From NCBI GenBank assembly GCA_003217965.1, contig QHNB01000151.1, positions 3,095 to 11,059 on the forward strand: a stretch of DNA of 7,965 bases. Reading direction: 5' to 3'. Made by a program: the position numbers and the translations under genes. The notes below the pieces were generated by a model, which was not told where the DNA came from, made no database searches, and was given only the letters and a program-made list of their open reading frames with translations. This document shows positions 1 to 6,613 of the stretch, one piece after another. Positions within the stretch are counted from its first letter, which is position 1; each line of letters starts with the position of its first letter. The DNA comes from Verrucomicrobiota bacterium (lineage in GTDB: Bacteria > Verrucomicrobiota > Verrucomicrobiia > Chthoniobacterales > UBA10450).

Positions 1-1614
1 TTCCTGCGCGATTGCCGCCATCTGAACAAAGACGATTGCAGCGAGCATGCCGAGGATGATCGTCTTGAGGAGACCGATATCGTTTTCGACGATGACCTTG
101 TCGACCACCATCTGCGTAAAGACAGGAAACAGCAGTTCCAGGAAACTGACGGCGACGGCCAGGCCGAGAACCTGCAGGAGAATGCCGCGGAATTTGGCCA
201 GAAACGGCCAAACCCAAGCCAGACTGGCTTTGGCCTCCGGCGCCTGTTCGAAGGCAATTGTGTAATCAAACAAGGCGGCGTAGCCGGACCATTTTTGCTC
301 AAATTCCTTTCGTGGAATTTTGCGTAAACTGACGGCAGGATCGGCGACGCGGACGTTCGCTATGTCGACGTCATACAGCACCATCCAATGATTGCCTTCC
401 CAGTGAACGATCGCCGGCAGCGGCATCAATGGGAGATTGCGCAGTGAAACTTTGAGCGCGCGGGCGGCGAGACCGAGTTCGGTGGCAGTGCGGCAAAGCG
501 CCTTCAAACTAGTTCCGTCCGTCGCGGTGTGACAGAGCTGGCGAATCCGCGCTAGAGAAACTTTTCGTCCGAAATGCCGACAGATCATGCCGAGGCTCGC
601 CGCGCCGCAATCCATTTCATCGATTTGAGCGATATGCTCGAATTTGCGGATTCTGCCCTTCTTCCGGAAATGTCCTTCTTCATCCGCGAAGGGCGCTTCG
701 GCATCGGCCTTCTCTACCGCGGCTTTTTCGTCCAGCGCGACTTTGTCGTGCCTTCGAGTTTCGGCCGGCAAAAGTTCTTCCGTAAAATCAAGTGGAATGC
801 GCGCCGCTGTTTTCGCCTTGTACTGGGCAAGACGTTCCTCGAGCAGTTTGCCAAACTCGGGATAGCTTTGCTTCAGGTTGCGGACCGCGTCGGGATCGAG
901 CGCGAGAAGATCGCAGTCGGAATAGGCTTCGACTGAGGCGGCGCGAGGCGAACCGTTCAAGATCGAAAGCTCGCCAAAGAAATCGCCCTCGCGATAGAAG
1001 GCAAGATTTCGAGTCGCGCCGTTATCCTGTGTGAAGGCGCGGGCGCGGCCCTTTTCCAAGATGTACATCGGCCCGGCGGCCTCGCCCTCTTTAATAATGA
1101 GGTTTCCTTTCTGGATCTGCACCCGTTGCAGTTTCTCGATCATGCCGCGCAGGACCGGTGTGGGCAGACGACCGAAGTTGCTAAACTCGTAGAGAAAACC
1201 TTGGAGGGTGCGGACTCGCCGAGTCATTTGCACGTGTTGTTTGAGCTCGGGAACGTTTTCCGCGAGCGCGAGAAAATCAGAACGATCCAGCCGCAGCACT
1301 TCCACTGACGTACTGCATCGCACTGTTGCCGTACGGATCCCGCCTTCGATTAGCGCCGCTTCGCCGAAACTGTCGCCGGGACGAAGCGAACCGAGGACGA
1401 TTTCCTCATCATTGTTGGCGCCGATCTTCACCGCGCGCGCCCTTCCGGATATCAAGACGTAAAACGCGTTCGCCGGCTCACCCTGTTTAACGATAAGGTC
1501 GCCAAAGTCGTACTGCTCCTCCCGCAGCAATGCTTGCAGTTTTTCGAAATCGTCGTCCGGCAAAAATTGAAAAAGCTCAGAACGGCGAAGGAGCGCAACA
1601 TCTTTAGTGTTCAT
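1..1614 (-). CDS. Peptidase C39 ABC exporter with two N-terminal cyclic-nucleotide-binding domains (partial, 3' end beyond the left edge)
   Basis: The frame is open for 538 codons from ATG at 1614 to base 1, so the C-terminus is missing. Residues about 15-130 and 145-262 are two tandem cNMP-binding domains. Each has a phosphate-binding cassette: FGEAALIEGGIRTATV (83-98; Glu85, Arg94) and FFGELSILNGSPRAASV (212-228; Glu215, Arg224). A charged linker (about 263-322) leads to a C39 leader peptidase (about 323-455). It has QIDEMDCGAAS with Gln330 and catalytic Cys336, GNHWMVLYDVD with His409, and ADP with Asp425, so the catalytic set is complete. Hydrophobic helices from about 467 begin the ABC transmembrane domain; the ATPase domain would lie outside the window. 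Known members of this family cleave double-glycine leader peptides in the cytosol and export the cargo. Gating by a cyclic nucleotide is inferred. The start overlaps the stop of the upstream parvulin-like gene (ATGA), which suggests translational coupling and a shared role. Confidence 0.93.
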   Translation of the reverse strand, partial: MNTKDVALLRRSELFQFLPDDDFEKLQALLREEQYDFGDLIVKQGEPANAFYVLISGRARAVKIGANNDEEIVLGSLRPGDSFGEAALIEGGIRTATVRCSTSVEVLRLDRSDFLALAENVPELKQHVQMTRRVRTLQGFLYEFSNFGRLPTPVLRGMIEKLQRVQIQKGNLIIKEGEAAGPMYILEKGRARAFTQDNGATRNLAFYREGDFFGELSILNGSPRAASVEAYSDCDLLALDPDAVRNLKQSYPEFGKLLEERLAQYKAKTAARIPLDFTEELLPAETRRHDKVALDEKAAVEKADAEAPFADEEGHFRKKGRIRKFEHIAQIDEMDCGAASLGMICRHFGRKVSLARIRQLCHTATDGTSLKALCRTATELGLAARALKVSLRNLPLMPLPAIVHWEGNHWMVLYDVDIANVRVADPAVSLRKIPRKEFEQKWSGYAALFDYTIAFEQAPEAKASLAWVWPFLAKFRGILLQVLGLAVAVSFLELLFPVFTQMVVDKVIVENDIGLLKTIILGMLAAIVFVQMAAIAQE

Positions 1615-2696
1615 TCGCTGGCCTGCTGGAGAATTCTCCAATCGATATATTTGCTCACCAGATCCCAGAAATGACGTTCGATAATTCGCTGCCCCAGCCG
1701 CTCCCGAATGGCTGCGTCCTGCAGTGTTGGTTCGATGCGGGCTTTGACGCGACAAACCTCGAATCCCTCTTCGCGTGGAATCGGCTCGGCCAAGGCGCCC
1801 GCCTTTACACTGAGAAAGAACTGCTGCTGTTCCGGAGTGATGTCTTCCAAAAGCATTTCGCTTCGGTGAAACGGATAACGGCTCTCTTCCGCAACCTCCG
1901 CCATTTCCATCCTGTCGCTGCGCACACAGGCAAAGACCTCCGCCGCCGCATCGCGCGAGTCGACTTCAATGACTTCGATCTCAAATCGGGTCAGCAACAA
2001 TCGCATTGATGTCAGTTCCCGTTGCAGATCCTTTTCGCCGACGAGAGACTCGGTTTGCCGTCGATAGGCAACCTCCGCGCCCAGTAAGTCATCCAGCCAA
2101 TCTGCGTCGCGACCGAGTTGCCCGAGCCAATCCATCAAGTCTTCAGCGCTAATCTTTGCGCGCGACAAAAAACTTCTTCGTTCTTCGGCCACGAGTTCGG
2201 CTAGATCGGTCTTTTCATGTGCTTGCGCTGCGATTCGCCAGCTTAGCCGATCCGCCAACCGGTCCAGTTCACCCGACAGAGTCAAATCTACCAAAAACAA
2301 ATCCCTCTCATCTGGTGACGCCGCTTGATAACTTCGCTCCGCTGGATTCACTTTCCCGCTGTAGGTCTTTCCCCAATAGCGGCGCGCGAAATACTCGCTG
2401 AACTCCAAGAGAGTGAGGTTGCGGTCGTCCAACCATCTCTCTGTTTCTTCTGCAGTGATTAGGTCGTGCTCGTATCGAAAAGCGATGCTGGCCGAATCCA
2501 AGGCAGAATCGTCCAATTCGAGGTCCTGCTCGTTGGCCAGTCGATCACATTCAACTACGCGTATAAATTCTTGCCAAATCGGCTCAAGCTCACCGCGCAC
2601 GGCTGCCCAATCGATAACATCCTTGACCGTGAACGAACGGTCGCCTTGCGAAAAGATTACTCGATTGTCGCGCGTGACTGACGGGCTAACGGGCAT
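1611..2696 (-). CDS. PpiC/SurA-type (parvulin-like) peptidyl-prolyl isomerase family protein, cytoplasmic
   Basis: This is a 361-residue acidic, mostly helical protein with no signal peptide or membrane segment, so it is probably cytosolic, unlike periplasmic SurA or PpiD. The N-terminal 230 residues are helical and resemble a SurA-like chaperone region. Residues about 235-320 fit a degenerate parvulin fold: a strand EIEVIEVDSRDAAAEVF, a helix with MAEVAEES, then QQFFLSVKAGALAEPIPREEGFEVCRV, which matches the usual 'lkpGeis.Pi....G.hv.rv' end of rotamase domains. The glycine-rich GGDLG loop of canonical parvulins is not evident, so catalysis is uncertain. A helical tail (about 325-361) ends with RHFWDLVSKYIDWR. 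The gene overlaps the C39 exporter by 4 nt (ATGA), so it probably helps fold, present or mature the exporter's substrate; this is inference. The ATG at 2696 has only a weak GGGG upstream. No nearby upstream ATG lies in frame, but a non-ATG start further up cannot be excluded. Confidence 0.75.
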   Translation of the reverse strand: MPVSPSVTRDNRVIFSQGDRSFTVKDVIDWAAVRGELEPIWQEFIRVVECDRLANEQDLELDDSALDSASIAFRYEHDLITAEETERWLDDRNLTLLEFSEYFARRYWGKTYSGKVNPAERSYQAASPDERDLFLVDLTLSGELDRLADRLSWRIAAQAHEKTDLAELVAEERRSFLSRAKISAEDLMDWLGQLGRDADWLDDLLGAEVAYRRQTESLVGEKDLQRELTSMRLLLTRFEIEVIEVDSRDAAAEVFACVRSDRMEMAEVAEESRYPFHRSEMLLEDITPEQQQFFLSVKAGALAEPIPREEGFEVCRVKARIEPTLQDAAIRERLGQRIIERHFWDLVSKYIDWRILQQASE

Positions 2697-2703
2697 CGTT
2701 TGC

Positions 2704-2718
2704 CCCGGACTTACCGGG
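2704..2718 (-). promoter_or_regulatory. Short hairpin just upstream of the parvulin-like gene start
   Basis: On the transcript CCCGG-UAAGU-CCGGG can form a 5-bp GC-only stem with a 5-nt loop, ending 7 nt before the ATG at 2696. It covers the only G-rich stretch (GGGG) that could act as a ribosome-binding site, so it could dampen initiation. The stem is short and its function is a guess. Confidence 0.3.
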
Positions 2719-2735
2719 TTAAGTTCATATGCTTG

Positions 2736-2745
2736 CTTCCGGAAG
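2736..2745. repeat. Perfect 10-nt palindrome CTTCCGGAAG flanked by GCTTGC direct repeats
   Basis: The stretch 2731-2751 reads GCTTGC, then TTCCGGAA with flanking C/G giving a perfect palindrome, then GCTTGC again. It lies 40-55 nt upstream of the parvulin-like start. It could be an operator half-site arrangement or chance; no known regulator consensus is recognised. Confidence 0.25.
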
Positions 2746-2844
2746 GCTTGCGAAGTCTCTGCTCATGCGATGGTGATTAGGTCTATGATGTGTACCAAAC
2801 TTCACCCTACCGTTGTCTCAAATTTAGGCCAGCAAAGTCAACGA

Positions 2845-4623
2845 TTACTTGCCGCCGGCGTCCTTCCAGAGGGAATCACGCAAGCCTGAGCTTCGGCGCA
2901 CTTTGCGGTTAACAGTTTGCTCGAGAATTGCCTCATTCGCCCATACTTCCACGTCGTTCCGCGCGCGCGTCACTGCGGTGTAAATGAGCTCGCGCGTAAG
3001 AACTGGTGCGTCCTCCGCCGGCAGAATCACGAGCACTTCGCGAAACTCCGAGCCCTGGCTTTTGTGGACGGTAAGTGCAAATGCCGTTTCGTGTTCGGGC
3101 AGACGCGCCGGCGCAAAACTCCGCAGTCCGCCATGCTCACCCGCAAAAAATACGCGCCAGCCATCAGGCTGCGATAAGGTGATTCCGATGTCGCCATTAA
3201 ACAACTCAAGGTTGTAGTCGTTGCGAACAATCATCAGGGGTTGACCTGAAAAATATTTGTTCGTCGTCCGTTGTTTTCCCGCTTCGAGCAGCATGCGCTC
3301 AATCAAAGTATTGACTGTTTCCGCTCCGAAAGGACCTCGTCGCAATGCGCAGAGCACAACAAATTCATGCAGCCTGGCTAAGGCTTCGCTTGGATCAGTC
3401 TGGGCGCACAATTCCTTAAACCGATGAAAAACCCGACGCCGCAGTTTATGTTCGAAAGTCTCTGCCGACGGTGTCGGCCGCCATTTTACTTTGCCTGATT
3501 TTAAGATTGCGTTTGCTCGGGCAGCATCGCCTCGATTGACGGCCTGACTCAATTCGCCAATTCCACTTCCAGCTGCGAAACGAAAATTCTCGCGCAGTTC
3601 TACGACAGCATCATGAATCGATGCTTGGCGGGAGGTCACGCCAGTTAGTTTCTGACCCGTGCATTTTTCGAAAGTGCGCGCCTGATTCCCGGAGATGCCA
3701 ATCTCAAAGCCCGGCGTGCAAATATCTCGAAACGCACTCCCCGCTTCCACCGAAGCAAGCTGGTCTTTGTCGCCGACCAGAATCACGCGCGCCTGTGGCG
3801 ATATCGCATCGAGAAGCTTCGACAGCAGAGCCAGATCCACCATCGATGCTTCATCGATGATCACGACATTTGCACTCAAGAGATTTTCCCGGGTGTGGCG
3901 GAATTTTATCGAGTCAGCCATTGCTCCAAGTAATCGCTGAATGGTGGTTGCATCGTCCGGTAGACGTTTGGCGATTTCCTCGGGCAATTTCAGGCTGTTC
4001 CTTCCCCGGGCCAACGCCTCTTTCAAGCGAGCCGCCGCTTTTCCGGTCGGCGCTGCGAGTGCGATTTCGGTATCAGCCGACAACGCGAGCAGCAATGCGC
4101 AAATCATCACAATTGTATGCGTTTTGCCGGTGCCCGGAGCTCCAGAGATCAGGCAAAGATTCGAGGTCGCAGCGACAATGGCAGCCAGCTTTTGTAACTT
4201 CGATTCTTGCGTAAATAGCTTTTCAAGCTGCTGTTTTATAGAAACTTCTTCAACAGACTGTTTGGTTCGCAAACGGTTCGAAATATCTCGGGCAACATCG
4301 ACTTCGTATGCCCAGTATCGCTGCAGGTAGAGGCGTCCGGCCTCGTCCAGAATCAACGGTTTGAACTCATCCGGTCTCCCTACCACACCGGATTCACGCA
4401 GTTTTCTTATCCACATCTCTCGAGCCGGTACCGAGTGGGAGATGCCGGCGGCAACGAGCGTGCCGGCGGTGATCTCGCCCAGCGGCAAACAGACATGACC
4501 ATCCGCTTGGAACCTGCTCACAAGCTGCGCTGCTATTTCTAATTCCGAAGATTGGTTTGACGCGATGCGTTGCAGCAGCGCCGCCAAATGCCGGTCGATC
4601 GGACTGAGCTCAGATGTCGCCAT
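2845..4623 (-). CDS. recD: RecD, 5'-3' helicase subunit of RecBCD (exodeoxyribonuclease V alpha subunit)
   Basis: RecD is the SF1B motor that drives RecBCD along the 5'-ended strand during double-strand break processing. From ATG at 4623 the protein is 592 residues, close to the 608 of E. coli. All helicase motifs are visible: Walker A SGAPGTGKT (about 160-168), APTGKAAARL after it, Walker B IIDEASMVD (D257, E258), motif III LVGDKDQLASVEAG (about 284), motif IV LRENFRF (about 344), motif V TVHKSQGSEF (about 518-527) and motif VI YTAVTRAR (about 548-555). An N-terminal domain with HVCLPLGEI precedes the motor, as expected for interaction with RecB. The frame stays open upstream to an ATG at 4716, but those extra 31 residues have no RecD-like character and would overlap recB by 107 nt. 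The chosen start overlaps recB by 14 nt and reads MATSELSPIDRH. The Shine-Dalgarno is weak (GGA about 8 nt upstream). It ends in TAA. Confidence 0.95.
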   Translation of the reverse strand: MATSELSPIDRHLAALLQRIASNQSSELEIAAQLVSRFQADGHVCLPLGEITAGTLVAAGISHSVPAREMWIRKLRESGVVGRPDEFKPLILDEAGRLYLQRYWAYEVDVARDISNRLRTKQSVEEVSIKQQLEKLFTQESKLQKLAAIVAATSNLCLISGAPGTGKTHTIVMICALLLALSADTEIALAAPTGKAAARLKEALARGRNSLKLPEEIAKRLPDDATTIQRLLGAMADSIKFRHTRENLLSANVVIIDEASMVDLALLSKLLDAISPQARVILVGDKDQLASVEAGSAFRDICTPGFEIGISGNQARTFEKCTGQKLTGVTSRQASIHDAVVELRENFRFAAGSGIGELSQAVNRGDAARANAILKSGKVKWRPTPSAETFEHKLRRRVFHRFKELCAQTDPSEALARLHEFVVLCALRRGPFGAETVNTLIERMLLEAGKQRTTNKYFSGQPLMIVRNDYNLELFNGDIGITLSQPDGWRVFFAGEHGGLRSFAPARLPEHETAFALTVHKSQGSEFREVLVILPAEDAPVLTRELIYTAVTRARNDVEVWANEAILEQTVNRKVRRSSGLRDSLWKDAGGK

Positions 4624-6613
4624 GAAAGATCCGATCGAGCTTTTCGACCGTTGTCCGGCTCGGTCGTGAATGAAAGACACCACGGCTTTCATTTTCGTTG
4701 CCGCGCAGGAAAACATAAAATGCGCCGCCGAAGTGCATTTCGTAATCGTATGCCGGGAGCCGCAGGGCCAGATATCGGTGCAGCGCCAATGCGTAAATAC
4801 TGAGTTGTACTGTGTAGAAATTTTCCACCATTATCCGGGCCATGTTTTCCCTGCTGTAAGACGAGGTTTCCGGTCCAAGCCAGTTCGACTTCCAATCGAC
4901 GAAATAGAATTTTCCACCGCACTCGAAAACAAGGTCGACAAAGCCTTTCATGAACCCCTTCGCTGGAAATAACTCCAGACGTCCGATCGTTTTCGGAATG
5001 TCGTTTTTCTCAAACAATTCCTTTAATTGCCGCGGCGCGCGGAGATCGATTGGAAAAGTAAATTCCAGTTCGTGGATTCGCGCCGAAATGTCGAGGAGGG
5101 CGAAACTCGCCGGCGCCAGTGGCGTTGCGAATATACGCGCGAAGGCGTCGAAAACGATCTCATCGAAGCCGTTGATGTGAAATTGCATCAGCTTCCGTGA
5201 AATAAGGCGCTGCCATTGCGAGCGATCGCAAAAATCGATTTCTTCCAAGATCTTGTGCAAACAGGTTCCGGCACGGGTGCCGCCGGGAAAAGCGTGAATA
5301 CCCTGCGCCGGTCCCAGCGGTTCGGTTTCGATTAAACTTTCGCTACTATCGTAATCAGGCGTTTCCGGCTCGCGCACTTGTCCGCTGACGACCGAGCTGA
5401 AACTGGCAATTCCCCAGGTGCGATCGATCTCGCCCCTGAAGATCCGTGGTTCCAGAATTAGTCGATCCGACCTGACAGACACGAATGTGTTGGTGTCCGG
5501 CTGGGGCAAGTCCTCGACCGCAATCGCGTCGCTGTCGGCAAGCGCTAAGCGCGCTGTCGCGCTCGTATTCGATGCGCCCCGCTTCAAAAACGCGTCGGCT
5601 GAATTCTCGCCCGAGAGCAACCATGCCAGCGCTGATTTCGACCGCTGTTTGCTTTCCTGCCAGATCACATAACTGCGGTGCTTGGCCCGGGTGAGGCCGA
5701 CGTAAAGCTGTCGAACGGATTCTGCTAATTCTTCTCGGTCGCGAATTATTTTGTTCCCCGGCGATTCCGCCAGATCGAGTACGAGTTCATCGTCGTTGTG
5801 GAACTTCAAGAACTCGTGTCCGCCACGCCATGGTTCCTTTCGTGCGAATGGATAAAAAGTGACGCCGTATTCGAGTCCTTTGCTCTTGTGAATCGTCACG
5901 ATGCGAACCGCGTCCTCGTCACTTTCCAAACGTAACTCGTACTCTTCTCTTGCCTCACCTGCGTCTGAAATCTGTCCTCGGAACCAGCTGATGATACCGT
6001 CGATGCCGAAGCGGTTTTGACCGCAGGCGGCGTGCAGCAATTCGACAAGGTGTAACAGATTGGTCAGCCGCCGTTCACCGTCGGGCAAGCAAAGCAGCCG
6101 CGCCCGAACGTTTTCGTGAATGATGAACGCCCGCATCATTTTGACGAACCCGCGGTCGCGCCACTCAACCTGGTAATTGGCAAATCGATTTAACGTCTCT
6201 TCCCACTGTGCTTCATCGCCAGATAAATCTTCCAGCATGCTGACGCTAAGACCCAGCACTTCGGTCGCAAGAGCGGCCCGCACAACTGCTTCGCGCATGG
6301 GTTGGGCGACCGCGAGAAGGACGCGCATCAAGTCCGTTGCTTCGCGCGATCTAAAAACATTCGCCGCGCTGTAGACGACAGATGGAATTCGATAATCGGC
6401 CAACGCGCGCTGGATCCCGGCCGGTTGGGAATTATTCGTCACCAGCACGGCGATATCGGCTGCTCTGATTTTCTCGCCGCCGATCTTGACATTGCTTGCC
6501 AGGAGCTTGGCGATTTCTCCTGCAACGCCAGTGGCCTTTCGCCTGCGATCCCGAGGCCTTGACGGGAACAAGTTTGATTCCAGGAATGACAAAGGCTGTA
6601 TCGCGCAATCCAA
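4610..6613 (-). CDS. recB: RecB C-terminal fragment: helicase motifs V-VI and nuclease domain (frameshifted from the N-terminal part)
   Basis: This is the second part of RecB, in a different frame from the upstream fragment. The nominal ATG is at 6613, but residues 1 to about 25 are out-of-frame sequence; RecB-like sequence starts near ATGVAGEIAKLLAS (residue 27, about 6535). Then follow ADIAVLV (52-58), the RecB helical region with RRLTNLLHLVELL (181-193), motif V VTIHKSKGLEY (239-249) and motif VI RQLYVGLTRAKH (301-312). The C-terminal nuclease domain has the family's metal-binding set: His453 in GTCLHKIL, Asp560 in GFVDLVF, and Asp573 with Lys575 in VDWKSNWLG. The usual Q..IYALALHRYL helix (603-615) follows. 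These match E. coli His956, Asp1067, Asp1080 and Lys1082, so the nuclease should be competent if joined to the N-terminal half. It ends inside the recD start region with a 14-nt overlap. Confidence 0.9.
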   Translation of the reverse strand: MDCAIQPLSFLESNLFPSRPRDRRRKATGVAGEIAKLLASNVKIGGEKIRAADIAVLVTNNSQPAGIQRALADYRIPSVVYSAANVFRSREATDLMRVLLAVAQPMREAVVRAALATEVLGLSVSMLEDLSGDEAQWEETLNRFANYQVEWRDRGFVKMMRAFIIHENVRARLLCLPDGERRLTNLLHLVELLHAACGQNRFGIDGIISWFRGQISDAGEAREEYELRLESDEDAVRIVTIHKSKGLEYGVTFYPFARKEPWRGGHEFLKFHNDDELVLDLAESPGNKIIRDREELAESVRQLYVGLTRAKHRSYVIWQESKQRSKSALAWLLSGENSADAFLKRGASNTSATARLALADSDAIAVEDLPQPDTNTFVSVRSDRLILEPRIFRGEIDRTWGIASFSSVVSGQVREPETPDYDSSESLIETEPLGPAQGIHAFPGGTRAGTCLHKILEEIDFCDRSQWQRLISRKLMQFHINGFDEIVFDAFARIFATPLAPASFALLDISARIHELEFTFPIDLRAPRQLKELFEKNDIPKTIGRLELFPAKGFMKGFVDLVFECGGKFYFVDWKSNWLGPETSSYSRENMARIMVENFYTVQLSIYALALHRYLALRLPAYDYEMHFGGAFYVFLRGNENESRGVFHSRPSRTTVEKLDRIFHGDI

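Larger units (their letters stand above)
2697..2844 (-). promoter_or_regulatory. Intergenic leader between recD and the parvulin-exporter operon
   Basis: This 148-nt gap is the only substantial non-coding stretch in the window and separates the recCBD stop from the next operon start. It is the natural place for the promoter of the parvulin-exporter pair. Minus-strand TTGACT just after the recD stop and TTGAGA about 25 nt further on resemble -35 boxes, but I see no convincing -10 element at proper spacing. There is no strong hairpin with a T-run after recD, so read-through from recCBD is possible. A 10-nt palindrome and a small hairpin lie in its downstream half and are listed separately. Confidence 0.4.

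Noticed and set aside
574..936. Plus-strand 120-codon frame and similar plus-strand frames across the window
   Set aside because: They lie antisense to recognisable domains (here the region of the second cNMP domain and the start of C39) and have no recognisable protein character of their own.
2820..2844. Rho-independent terminator after recD
   Set aside because: No stable stem followed by a T-run is present on the minus strand just past the recD stop.
4624..4716. Longer recD start at 4716 adding 31 residues
   Set aside because: The extension lies entirely over the conserved RecB C-terminus, has no RecD-like sequence, and a well-placed ATG at 4623 gives a family-typical length.
6535..6560. 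Programmed ribosomal frameshifting in recB
   Set aside because: No slippery heptamer, stimulatory hairpin or Shine-Dalgarno-like stimulator is evident, and the apparent loss of about 30 conserved-position residues fits deletion or misassembly better.
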